A DNA stretch of 64,000 bases from Dyella_B jejuensis (GTDB lineage Bacteria > Pseudomonadota > Gammaproteobacteria > Xanthomonadales > Rhodanobacteraceae), in NCBI RefSeq assembly GCF_044904675.1, contig NZ_JADIKJ010000009.1, forward strand, positions 124,001-188,000, in the 5' to 3' direction. Positions 9,222-18,229 of the stretch are shown piece after piece (within the stretch, counting starts at the first letter, position 1; each line of letters opens with the position of its first letter). A program made the position numbers and the translations under genes. The notes beneath the pieces are model-generated. The model searched no databases and was not told where the DNA came from. It saw only the letters and a program-made list of their open reading frames with translations.

Positions 9222-9956
9222 ATGCGCAGCACCCGCATCCATATCGACCAGCCGCTGGCCGTAGCCGCTGAATTGGCATTGCCGCCGCAAGCCGCCGAAC
9301 ACGTGGCGCGCGTGCTGCGCATGAATGCCGGCGACAGCCTCACCCTGTTCAACGGCGACGGCTACGACTATGCCGCCACGCTGGTGGCCATCGGCAAGCG
9401 CGACGTCGTGGCGCGCATCGAGGATCGCGAACAGATCGCCAACGAATCGCCATTGCAACTCACCCTTGCGCAAGGCGTGGCGCGCGGCGAGAAGATGGAC
9501 CTGATCGTGCAGAAAGCCACCGAGCTGGGCGTCACCCGCATCGTGCCGCTGTTCACCGAGCGCTCCGAAGTAAAACTCGACGCGGCGCGCGCTGAAAAAC
9601 GGCTGTCGCATTGGCGCGCGGTCGCCGCCAGTGCGTGCGAGCAAAGTGGCCGCGTGCGCGTGCCTGACATAGCGCCCGCGCAAGCATTGTCATCCTGGCT
9701 GGACAACCTGGCCGAAGACGGTACGCAGCGCCTCGCGCTGCTGCCGGAAGGCACCTTGCGGCCACGCGAACTACGCTTTGGCGAAGGCGGCGGATTGCTG
9801 GTGGTCGGCCCCGAGGGCGGCCTTGGCGAGCGCGATGTCGCCGCGCTGGGCGAAGCCGGTTTCCATGGCTTGCGCCTGGGACCACGCATCCTGCGCACGG
9901 AGACCGCGGGATTGGCCGCACTGGCGGCGTTACAGGCGTTGCACGGCGACATGTAA
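9222..9956 (+). CDS. rsmE: 16S rRNA (uracil1498-N3)-methyltransferase RsmE
   Basis: A SPOUT-class methyltransferase that methylates U1498 of 16S rRNA from S-adenosylmethionine. The 244-residue protein has an N-terminal PUA-like domain with HVARVLRM at 27-34 and a C-terminal trefoil-knot domain. The knot carries GPEGG at 196-200 and LGPRILRTETA at 219-229, the SAM-binding signatures of RsmE. The KATELGV stretch at 98-104 is also typical. It lies 136 bp downstream of bioA, enough space for its own promoter, and is convergent with the chpC gene 63 bp away. Confidence 0.95.
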   Translation: MRSTRIHIDQPLAVAAELALPPQAAEHVARVLRMNAGDSLTLFNGDGYDYAATLVAIGKRDVVARIEDREQIANESPLQLTLAQGVARGEKMDLIVQKATELGVTRIVPLFTERSEVKLDAARAEKRLSHWRAVAASACEQSGRVRVPDIAPAQALSSWLDNLAEDGTQRLALLPEGTLRPRELRFGEGGGLLVVGPEGGLGERDVAALGEAGFHGLRLGPRILRTETAGLAALAALQALHGDM

Positions 9957-10019
9957 CGCCGCTCGAGGCGGTACGCCGCAGGCCGTGGCGAGGTCGCCCG
10001 GCCATTGGCTGCGCGCAGA

Positions 10020-10496
10020 TCAGCTCGCCTGCTGCAGCAGCTCGGTCACTTCGCTTTCGATGCCTTCCAGGTCCGGAATCATCGCTACGTCGTCGCGTAC
10101 CAGCACCTGCGCCTTCACCCCGCGCGGCAGGGGCTTGCCGTCGTGCGTGGGAATGATCAGCTCGGCATTGAGCGTGGTCAGGCGCGGGAAGCCTTGTGTA
10201 ACCACCGCCACGAACGGCAGTTCGGCGTTCCCGCCGAACGCCTTCAGCACGGCTACGCGCACGCTGAGGTCGGCGTCGCCTTCCTGCGCGCCGGCCAGCT
10301 TGGTGAACGAAACCAGCGGTACCCGCCAGCCACGCCACGCGATCCGTCCGAGCAACCATTCGGGCGCGCCGGCGATCGGCTCGGGCGTGGCCAGCGTAAT
10401 CACCTCGGCCACGGTGGCGTTCGGCAGCAGCAGGCGCAGATTGCCGACCGGCACCAGCACACAGCGGATTTCACGGGGTAACGGCTGTTCGCTCAT
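10020..10496 (-). CDS. chpC: CheW-like chemosensory protein ChpC
   Basis: A 158-residue CheW-domain protein at the downstream end of the pil-chp cluster. CheW proteins couple the chemoreceptor (here PilJ) to the kinase (ChpA); ChpC is the second CheW homologue of this system, beside PilI. Recognisable CheW features are LLLPNATVAEVI near 22-33 and a GRIAWRGWRVPLVSF segment that corresponds to the family G-x-x-x-x-RG-x-x-(V/I)-P(V/L) core. The ATG at 10496 overlaps the chpB stop (ATGA), implying translational coupling. The longer open frame upstream only overlaps chpB. Confidence 0.85.
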   Translation of the reverse strand: MSEQPLPREIRCVLVPVGNLRLLLPNATVAEVITLATPEPIAGAPEWLLGRIAWRGWRVPLVSFTKLAGAQEGDADLSVRVAVLKAFGGNAELPFVAVVTQGFPRLTTLNAELIIPTHDGKPLPRGVKAQVLVRDDVAMIPDLEGIESEVTELLQQAS

Positions 10497-12190
10497 CGGA
10501 AGTCCTCGACCAGGCGCCCCGCAAGCTCGCGCGGCGAACCAGAAAAACTGGCGAGCCGTTCGGCCAGCACGCCATTGACCATATCGGAGTATTGATCGTT
10601 GCCCGACGATTCCACCCACACCTGCCCGCCACGATCGTGGATGGCCTGGGCGCCGGCCACGGCATCAGTCGCCCGCCCGGCAAACACGATGGCCAGCGCG
10701 TCGCGCCCGAATACGTTCGCCGCCATCGTGAAACTGCTGTCGATGGAAGGCGTCTGTTCGTTGGCATCTTCGTTGGCCGCGGTAAGCTCGACCTTCCCGT
10801 CGCGCGTGATGCGCACTTGCTGTCCGCGCGGTACCACGACGATTTCGCCAAGCCGTGCGCGCATGCCGGGCGCCGCCACTTTCAGCGGCAGGGCACTATG
10901 CGCGGCCAGCGACTCGGCCAACTGCTCGGCGGTGCGGCTGCCCTGATGCTGGGTCAACAGGACCGGCAACCGGATATCGTCGGGTAATGCGGCGAGGAAA
11001 GCCGACAGCGAAGCGTGGCTGTCGCGCGCCGCACCCAACACCAGCAGTCGCGCGAACGCGGTGTCCAGTTCGTGCAGGTGCGTCTCGTAGGGCTCGTATG
11101 CCTGCCTGGGCGCGACGGCTTCCTCGATCGATACCAGTTCCAGGCTCATGCCCGGCTCGATCGGCGGCTCGTTGCCTTCCGGCAGTTCGGCGTCGGGCGC
11201 CAGATAATCGGCGGCGCTGACTTTTTCGATACCGAAGTTCGACCCCGCTTCGCTCGCATCCTTGGCGGAAGAAAGGTCGTCTTCCTCGACGAAACCCCAC
11301 TCCGGTGCGGAGTGCCCAGGCGTCTGCTGCGCCAGCGACGCCTTTTCCAATACGGGCGGCGTGATTTCTTCGTCGAGCGAGGTAAGCGAGAGATGGTCCA
11401 GGTTGATGTTGAACGCCGGCGCCACGGCATGTGAGTTCTCGGCCTGCGGCGCGGCCGCTTCGAGCGACTCGGCGGCCGGCAATGCGATGTGCGACGGGGC
11501 CGGCGGATCGTCCCGCCAGCCAAAATGGCCATCGTGCAGCGGCGGCAATGCATCGCCCTCGCTGTATTTCAGGCCCGTGCCGAATTCGTCTTCCACATGG
11601 CCCGGGCCTTCATCCGACGCCAGCAAGGCTTCGAGTTCGGCGGCGAGCGTTTCCGAATCGGCACTCGACGCCGCATGCTCCAGCGTCATGTCGTCGGTGG
11701 CGGCAACGAATTCCGGCACGGGCTCCTCTGCCACCGGTTCCTCGACCACCGTTTCCTCGGCCTCCGGCTGCGGCACCGTTGCGTGGGGTTGCGCCGGGAT
11801 ATCCGGCACGGCCGGCGGCGCCACTTCGCGGGCATGGTCAGGGCGCGGCGGATCGATGCTGCTGCCATCCAGCGCCTTGGCCGCCAGGTGGCGCGCCCAG
11901 CGCGCACGGTCCCAGCCGTCCAGCGCGCGGCTGGCCTGCGCGTCGTTGAACACTACCGGTATGTCGCCGGATTCGATCAGTCCGTAGATACGATCGAGCG
12001 CGGCATCGTCCACCGCGTCGTCGAGATTGACCACCAATACGTCCACGCCGGCATGGCGCAGCGTGGACTCGTCGAAACTGCTCAATGGACCTTCGTGTGC
12101 GATCCGCGCGCCATGCTCGCAGAGCGCAGCGCGTAGATGGCTACCCAGCTCGGCATCGTCGAAGAACAAGGCAATGTTCTTCTCACTCAT
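10493..12190 (-). CDS. chpB: CheB-like methylesterase-domain protein ChpB, probably catalytically inactive
   Basis: A 565-residue protein at the chpB position. Residues 1-110 form a receiver-like domain, residues about 110-370 are a long acidic, Pro/Ala-rich low-complexity linker, and 380-565 resemble the CheB methylesterase domain. CheB uses a Ser-His-Asp triad. The expected glycine-rich GASTGG at the nucleophile is replaced by GAARDS (LVLGAARDSHAS), so the serine is alanine. The histidine (LTQHQG) and the aspartate (FAGRATDAVAGA) appear retained. A structural or regulatory role on PilJ/ChpA is therefore more likely than demethylation. It overlaps the chpA end by 8 bp. Confidence 0.8.
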   Translation of the reverse strand: MSEKNIALFFDDAELGSHLRAALCEHGARIAHEGPLSSFDESTLRHAGVDVLVVNLDDAVDDAALDRIYGLIESGDIPVVFNDAQASRALDGWDRARWARHLAAKALDGSSIDPPRPDHAREVAPPAVPDIPAQPHATVPQPEAEETVVEEPVAEEPVPEFVAATDDMTLEHAASSADSETLAAELEALLASDEGPGHVEDEFGTGLKYSEGDALPPLHDGHFGWRDDPPAPSHIALPAAESLEAAAPQAENSHAVAPAFNINLDHLSLTSLDEEITPPVLEKASLAQQTPGHSAPEWGFVEEDDLSSAKDASEAGSNFGIEKVSAADYLAPDAELPEGNEPPIEPGMSLELVSIEEAVAPRQAYEPYETHLHELDTAFARLLVLGAARDSHASLSAFLAALPDDIRLPVLLTQHQGSRTAEQLAESLAAHSALPLKVAAPGMRARLGEIVVVPRGQQVRITRDGKVELTAANEDANEQTPSIDSSFTMAANVFGRDALAIVFAGRATDAVAGAQAIHDRGGQVWVESSGNDQYSDMVNGVLAERLASFSGSPRELAGRLVEDFR

Positions 12191-15100
12191 TTACCGGCTC
12201 CTGCGCATGCAGCTCCAGTACTTCGCTGATCTGCGCCAGCAATTCGGCTTCCTGGTAGGGCTTGCCCAGATACCGCTCGACGCCGATGTCGAAGGCGCGC
12301 TGGCGATGCTTTTCGCCGGTGCGCGAAGTGATCATGATGATCGGCACGTGGCGGAAGCGCGGATCGGCCTTCATCTGCGTCGCCAGCTCGTAGCCATCCA
12401 TCCGCGGCATCTCGATATCGAGCAGCATCAGGTTCGGTACGCGCTCGTGCAGTTTCTCGATCGCGTCGAGGCCGTCCTTCGCGGTTTCCACTTCGTATTC
12501 GTGGCGTTCGAGCACGCGGCCGGTGACCTTGCGCATGGTGATCGAATCGTCCACCACCATCACCAGCGGACGTGTGCGCACATCCTCCACCAGCGGTGCC
12601 ACGGTCGCGTGGTCCAGGCCCTCGGCGAGGCGCTGTTCGCGGCGGTTGAGGCCGTGACGCACCAGCGGGGCGAGGTCGAGAATGACCAGCACCGAGCCGT
12701 CGCCCATGATGGTGGCGCCGAGGATACCCGGCACCGAACTTACCTGCGGGCCAACCGACTTCACCACGATTTCGCGCGAACCGATGACCGCGTCGATGCG
12801 GATCGCAGCGCGCAGTTCGCCAGAACGGGTCAGCAGCAACGGCACCTGTTCTTCTTCGCCCACGTGGCCTGACGCCAGGCCGAGCAGCTCGGCCAGGTCG
12901 TGGATGCCGTAATCCTCGCCGTTGTATTCGAACTGCGGCTCGTCCTGGGCCATCCGCTGCGCCAATTCATCCGGACTGATGCGCGCCACGCCCTGCACCG
13001 AGGTCATCGGGATGGCGAAGTTGGATTCGCCGATGCGTACCAGGATCGCCTGGGTCACCGCCAGGGTGAATGGCAGGCGCAGCACGAAGGTGGTGCCTTC
13101 GCCCTGCCGCGATTCGATCGCCAGCGAGCCGCCCAGTTGCTTGATTTCGTTGGCCACCACGTCCATGCCCACACCGCGGCCGGCAAGCTGGGTGACGGTG
13201 CTGGCGGTGGAGAAGCCGGTCTGGGTGATCAGGGCCAGCAACTGGTCATCGCTGAGGCGGGTTTCCTGGCGTAGCAGACCGCGCTCGATCGCACGCTTGC
13301 GGATCGCCTCGCGATCCAGGCCGCGGCCATCGTCGCTGACGCGCACTACCACCTCGGTCGCTTCGCGCGCGACCCGGATGCGTACCGCGCCCTCGTCCGG
13401 CTTGCCTGCCTTGCGCCGCTCTTCCGGCGATTCGATGCCGTGCGCCACGGCGTTGCGCAGCATGTGCTCGAACGGCGCCTTGATGCGGTCGAGCAGGTTG
13501 CGATCCATTTCGCCGTGCGCGCCTTCCACGTACAGCTGCGCGCTCTTGCCCTCTTCCAGCGCGGCCTGGCGCAGCGTGCGGCGCAGGTTCGGCACCATCG
13601 TGTCGAACGGCAGCATGCGCGTGCGCAACAAGCCTTCCTGCAATTCGGAGCTCACGCGCGACTGCTGGATCAGCAGCGTTTCCGCCTGGCGGGTAAGTTC
13701 GTCGAGCATGTTCTGGATCGACACCAAGTCGGACACCGACTCGGCCAAGGCACGCGAGTACTGCTGCAGCTGCGAGAAGCGATCGAGTTCGAGCGGGTCG
13801 AACACGCCGATACCCGCTTCGCGGTGCTCGCGCTGGAAGCGCGCGATGATCTGCGCTTCGGTTTCGATTTCCAGCATGCGCAGCTGGCCGCGCAGACGCG
13901 CGACGGTCTGTTCGAGTTCGACCAGGTTGAAGCGGTATGCCGATACCTGCTGTTCCAGGCGCGAACGATAGATCGCCACTTCGCCGGCGTTATTGACCAG
14001 GTTGTCGAGCAGATCGGCGCGGACGCGGATCTGTTCCTGCGCGGTACGGGCGGTTTCGTCCTGCCCCGCATCTTCGGCAGGCAGCAGCGAAGGCAGCTGC
14101 AGCTCCGGCAAGGGCGACGCGGGCTCCGGTGCGGAGACGTCAGCGCTGGCGTCCTGCCCGGCCTGGACGCCATCGTGCAGGCGCTCGATCATTGCATGCG
14201 GGTAAGCAATGGCCTTGCCTTGCGAGACACGCTGCACCAGCCCGTGCATCTGGTCGAAAGCGGCCTCGAGCGTGCCGATCAGCGGACCGGTGCGCTGCGG
14301 GTCGATGTTCTGCGAACGCTCCAGCAGGCTTTCGATCGCGTGGCTCAAATCACCTATCGGCGTGACGCCGGCGATGCGCGCACCACCCTTGAGCGTATGC
14401 AGTGCACGCAGCAGCCCCGCCATATGCGAGACGTCCGTCGGTTCGCCGTGCCACTTGGCGAGCACGCCGTCGGCATCGTCGAGAATTTCGCGCGCTTCTT
14501 CGCTGAAGATTTCCAGCAGGTCCGGATCGATGTGACCGAAACTGACCAATTCGCCGGCCAGTGCCGGTTCGGCGGCTTCATGCACGAAGTCGGCAGCGGC
14601 CGGCGCCGGTTCGTGCGCCACGGGCGCAACGGTTTCCTCGCCCAGGGCCTGCAGAGGTTCCTCGCTCGGGATCTCGCGCCCGGTCGCTTCCTCGTCCGCA
14701 TGGCTCGGCGCGGATTCGTCGCTCGCTACAGGCTGCGCTTCATCGGATTCGTTCGCCGCGGATTCGTTCGCCGCGACCGGCTCGACGTCGAGAGGATGCC
14801 CGATCTCGAGGGCATCATCGGTCGGCTCTGGCGCCGCGCCATCATCGACCTCCATGGCGTCGAGGCTGGCAAGCAGCGCGGCAAATTCTTCGTCCTCGGT
14901 GCTTGGCGCCTGCGTGACGCGAACGGCCGGCTGTTCATCGATTGCCTCGTCCGGGACATCCGCCTCGTGCGCGGAAAGCGCAGCCAGCAGTTCGGCCTCG
15001 TAGTCCTCGGTCGCAGGCGCCTGGCCGCCGTCGACGGTTTCGTGCGACGACGCCGGCTCCGCAGAGACAGGCTCGCCCTGCGCGGGCAATATTTCCTCGG

Positions 15101-18100
15101 GCGCGACATGCTCGGTACGCGGCTGCACCGGCTCGACCGGCAGCGCGCGCGGTTCGAACACCACGTGCGCCATCTGTGGTTCGGGCTGGTGGTCGCGCAA
15201 CTCGCCCAGCCGCGCGATCAGCGCGGACGCATCGGGCAGGCGCGGATGCGGCGCGTCGAATTGCGCCATCACGTCGTCGACCACGTCGGCGCTTTGGCGT
15301 AACAGCCGGACGCCTTCGATGGACAGCGGCTGACCCGCGGCGCGCAAGCGCTTGAGCAGGCTTTCCAACGGCGACAGCAGCTGGATCAGCAGCGGGATAT
15401 CGACCATGGCGATGGCACCGTGCAAGGTGTGCACGGCACGCAACAGGCTATCGTCGACGGGTAGTTCGCTCTCGGCGAAATCCGCCGCGTTGCGAATCGT
15501 TTGCAGGTATTGCGCGACTTCGCTGCGCAGGATTTCCAGCAGCACCGGATCGACCGGCGGCAGTACCGGTTCGTGGATCGTCAGCTCGAACGGCGCCGTT
15601 TCAGGTGCCACCTGCGCGGCGGCGACGGAAGAGTCGGTATGCGTGGCGGCGGGAACGGCATCGATCGCTGCCGCCGAGCGCGGCACGCGGCGACGCACCA
15701 CGCGGCGCACGGTTTCGGTGGCGCCAGCAGCGTATTGCTCCACGCTGGCCTGCTCGCCGGCCGCAAGGCGGTCGGCGGCCTGCATGATCGCGCTGAGCGG
15801 CGCGTTCGGCACCACGCCGTCCTTCAGCATGGCAAGCAATTGCGGCAAGGCCTCGATGGCATGCCCGACCAATGCCTGCACGCCCTCGTGCGGCGGAATG
15901 CTGCCATCCAGCACGCGATTGAGCATGTTCTCCACGCGCCAGGCGAATTCGCCCAGCACGCTCGCGCCGACCAGCCGGCCCGAACCCTTCAGCGTGTGGA
16001 AAGACCGGCGAATCGGCGTGAGATCGGCCAGTTGGCCGGGATCGGTCATCCAGCTTTGCTGCGCGCTGCGCAGATTGCTGATCTCTTCCTGCATTTCCTC
16101 CAGGAAGATATCGCGGATGTCGTCGTCGATGCCTTCGGTGCTGGCCTGGAAACTGGCGGTCGCGGCCAACGGATCGGCGACGGCAACCTGCTCCTCGATT
16201 TCTTCCTCGATCTCGATCCAGTCGTCGCCGTCGTCAAACGCCGAGGACGGAATCTGCGCGCCGCTTTCGGATTCGACCAGGTGCAGGCCGGTGAGGTCAT
16301 GCATGGCCGGCGGCGGCGTTTCGCTGCTGCCCAGGAACAATTCGCTCGCGTCATCGCCATGGGCGACGCTGACCGATTCATTCAGCACCGGTGCCGGTAC
16401 CTCGGCGCGCGTTTCCACGACCGGCTCCGGCAGCGCCTTGGCCAACGGCGGCGGCCAATAGCCGAGTCCGCCCAGGCTGTGCTCGGCGACATCCAGGATA
16501 TGTTCGAGCCCGCCGCGGTGTTCGCGGGCGGCTTCCAGGTAGTACTCCAGTGCAGCCAGCGCATCGGCCAGCTGGTCCATCTGCGCGCTGCTCGGAACGC
16601 GCTGGTCCACGCACAATTCGTTACCGATGAAGCGGCCAACGCCTTCGGCGATTTGCGCCGGACGCGGCGAGGACAGCATGCGCATCGCGCCAGCCACTTC
16701 GTCCATCAGCGCCGGCATGCCATCCAGTTGCTGGTGCTGCCAGCCGGATTCCACGAAGGCAACGATGCCGTGCTTCACTTTGCCGGCGTTGGCGACGGCT
16801 TCGTTCATCAGCGTGGCGAGGATGTGGCGCGCCTCGCTGCGCGGCAACATGGTCGCGGTATGTTCCTCGGCCGGCGGATGCTCCGCGCCCAGGCTTTCGA
16901 TGTGGTCGTCCAGCGATGCTTCCACGTACAACAGCGCACCGGCGACGTCGAGCAACGATTCTTCATCCGGACTGCGCAAGCGGCTGGCAACTTCTTCCAG
17001 CACGCGGCGCTGTTCGTTGATCACCCGACGCGGCACGTTGAGCGCGAGCATGCCTAGCGTATCGCCGACGCGCTCGAGCACTTCGGCCTGCGCGCCCAGC
17101 TGCGCCGGATCGGCGTCGGGCTGGCGCAGGAACAGGTCGAGCGATTCCTTCACGCGCAGCAGGTCGTCTTTCAGCGCGCGCGAGACCGAATCGAGCAGGG
17201 CGCGGTTGTGGCCGGCCATCGAGCCGCGGGCATGTTCCAGCTCGCTTGCATCGGGAACCAGGCCGTCCAGGTTATAGGTCTGCGCCAGCTGCAGCATCTG
17301 CGGGCTGCGCTGCTTGGACTGCGCCACGATGTAGAGCAGCTTGCGCGCCAGGTCATCGGCATCGCCGCCTTGCAGGCTTGCTTCGCCTTGCTCGATCAGT
17401 TGGCGGATGCTGCGGTCGACTTTGCCGATTAGCTGGCGCACATCGGCGGCGTAGCTCTTGAGCATGCCGTGATCGAGGCCTTCGAGTACGCCGGTGGTGA
17501 TCCACCACAGGCGGCGGCCGGGCACCGTGGCGCAACGCGCACCGATCGCCGCCAGCGTATGGCGCATGCCGGCAAGCTGGTTCGCGCCGCCCTGGCCGCG
17601 GAACCAGGCCAGGAGTTGCTGCTGGAAACGCAGGCGCAGTTCGGCGATTTCGCCCTTGTGCCTTGCCGCGTCCTCGGCGCTGACCGGCGCCTGGGCCGGC
17701 AGCGGCGCATCGAGATTGGGCGTAAACAGGGCCGCTTCGCTCAGCGCTTCCTGCTCGCGGCTGGCGCGCAGTTCGTTGAGCAGCGGCAGCAGCACCACCG
17801 GCACATCGCGATGGCCGCTGGACAGGCGTTCGAGGTAATCGGGCAGTTGCATCAGGCCGCGCATCAGCGCGGCATAGGCATCTTCGCGATGACGCACGTG
17901 GTCTTCGAGCAGGGAGATGGCCAGCGTCTCCATCTCTTCGGCAACCATTGCCGCGCCGTAAAGCTCGACCATGCGCAGCGTGCCTTGCACCTGGTGCAGG
18001 TTGTCCGCACAGGTACGCATGACGTCCCGCTCGCCGGGGTTGTCGACGTAGGACTCAAGCGCCTGACGCGCGAGTGCCAGCGTCTCGTCAAGCTCGGGCT

Positions 18101-18146
18101 TGACCCACTGCAGGGTTGTGAAATCGATGTGGTCTTGAAGTCTCAT
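12183..18146 (-). CDS. chpA: hybrid chemosensory histidine kinase ChpA/PilL
   Basis: The CheA-type kinase of the type IV pilus chemosensory system, 1987 residues. Histidine-phosphotransfer (Hpt) modules are visible around His50 (degenerate HQVQG), His718 (HTLKGSG), His905 (HTLHG, lysine lost) and His1249 (HTLKGG), separated by acidic linkers rich in Glu/Ala/Pro. After these come a dimerisation helix pair (LLDNLVNNAGEVAIYRSRLE), an ATPase domain with the N-box HMLRNAVAHGIES near 1560 and G-box GRGVGMDVV, a CheW-like domain, and a C-terminal receiver with Asp near 1909 (LLLDIEMPRMDGYE). Phosphate would flow to PilG, PilH and its own receiver. It starts 83 bp after pilJ with no gene between. Confidence 0.95.
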   Translation of the reverse strand: MRLQDHIDFTTLQWVKPELDETLALARQALESYVDNPGERDVMRTCADNLHQVQGTLRMVELYGAAMVAEEMETLAISLLEDHVRHREDAYAALMRGLMQLPDYLERLSSGHRDVPVVLLPLLNELRASREQEALSEAALFTPNLDAPLPAQAPVSAEDAARHKGEIAELRLRFQQQLLAWFRGQGGANQLAGMRHTLAAIGARCATVPGRRLWWITTGVLEGLDHGMLKSYAADVRQLIGKVDRSIRQLIEQGEASLQGGDADDLARKLLYIVAQSKQRSPQMLQLAQTYNLDGLVPDASELEHARGSMAGHNRALLDSVSRALKDDLLRVKESLDLFLRQPDADPAQLGAQAEVLERVGDTLGMLALNVPRRVINEQRRVLEEVASRLRSPDEESLLDVAGALLYVEASLDDHIESLGAEHPPAEEHTATMLPRSEARHILATLMNEAVANAGKVKHGIVAFVESGWQHQQLDGMPALMDEVAGAMRMLSSPRPAQIAEGVGRFIGNELCVDQRVPSSAQMDQLADALAALEYYLEAAREHRGGLEHILDVAEHSLGGLGYWPPPLAKALPEPVVETRAEVPAPVLNESVSVAHGDDASELFLGSSETPPPAMHDLTGLHLVESESGAQIPSSAFDDGDDWIEIEEEIEEQVAVADPLAATASFQASTEGIDDDIRDIFLEEMQEEISNLRSAQQSWMTDPGQLADLTPIRRSFHTLKGSGRLVGASVLGEFAWRVENMLNRVLDGSIPPHEGVQALVGHAIEALPQLLAMLKDGVVPNAPLSAIMQAADRLAAGEQASVEQYAAGATETVRRVVRRRVPRSAAAIDAVPAATHTDSSVAAAQVAPETAPFELTIHEPVLPPVDPVLLEILRSEVAQYLQTIRNAADFAESELPVDDSLLRAVHTLHGAIAMVDIPLLIQLLSPLESLLKRLRAAGQPLSIEGVRLLRQSADVVDDVMAQFDAPHPRLPDASALIARLGELRDHQPEPQMAHVVFEPRALPVEPVQPRTEHVAPEEILPAQGEPVSAEPASSHETVDGGQAPATEDYEAELLAALSAHEADVPDEAIDEQPAVRVTQAPSTEDEEFAALLASLDAMEVDDGAAPEPTDDALEIGHPLDVEPVAANESAANESDEAQPVASDESAPSHADEEATGREIPSEEPLQALGEETVAPVAHEPAPAAADFVHEAAEPALAGELVSFGHIDPDLLEIFSEEAREILDDADGVLAKWHGEPTDVSHMAGLLRALHTLKGGARIAGVTPIGDLSHAIESLLERSQNIDPQRTGPLIGTLEAAFDQMHGLVQRVSQGKAIAYPHAMIERLHDGVQAGQDASADVSAPEPASPLPELQLPSLLPAEDAGQDETARTAQEQIRVRADLLDNLVNNAGEVAIYRSRLEQQVSAYRFNLVELEQTVARLRGQLRMLEIETEAQIIARFQREHREAGIGVFDPLELDRFSQLQQYSRALAESVSDLVSIQNMLDELTRQAETLLIQQSRVSSELQEGLLRTRMLPFDTMVPNLRRTLRQAALEEGKSAQLYVEGAHGEMDRNLLDRIKAPFEHMLRNAVAHGIESPEERRKAGKPDEGAVRIRVAREATEVVVRVSDDGRGLDREAIRKRAIERGLLRQETRLSDDQLLALITQTGFSTASTVTQLAGRGVGMDVVANEIKQLGGSLAIESRQGEGTTFVLRLPFTLAVTQAILVRIGESNFAIPMTSVQGVARISPDELAQRMAQDEPQFEYNGEDYGIHDLAELLGLASGHVGEEEQVPLLLTRSGELRAAIRIDAVIGSREIVVKSVGPQVSSVPGILGATIMGDGSVLVILDLAPLVRHGLNRREQRLAEGLDHATVAPLVEDVRTRPLVMVVDDSITMRKVTGRVLERHEYEVETAKDGLDAIEKLHERVPNLMLLDIEMPRMDGYELATQMKADPRFRHVPIIMITSRTGEKHRQRAFDIGVERYLGKPYQEAELLAQISEVLELHAQEPVNE

Positions 18147-18229
18147 GCGCCCCCCTCAGCGGCTGCGCTTCTTGCGCAGAACGCAACCGTCGAGGTTGCC
18201 CTCTTGTTATGGCCTAGTGACAACCCGTT

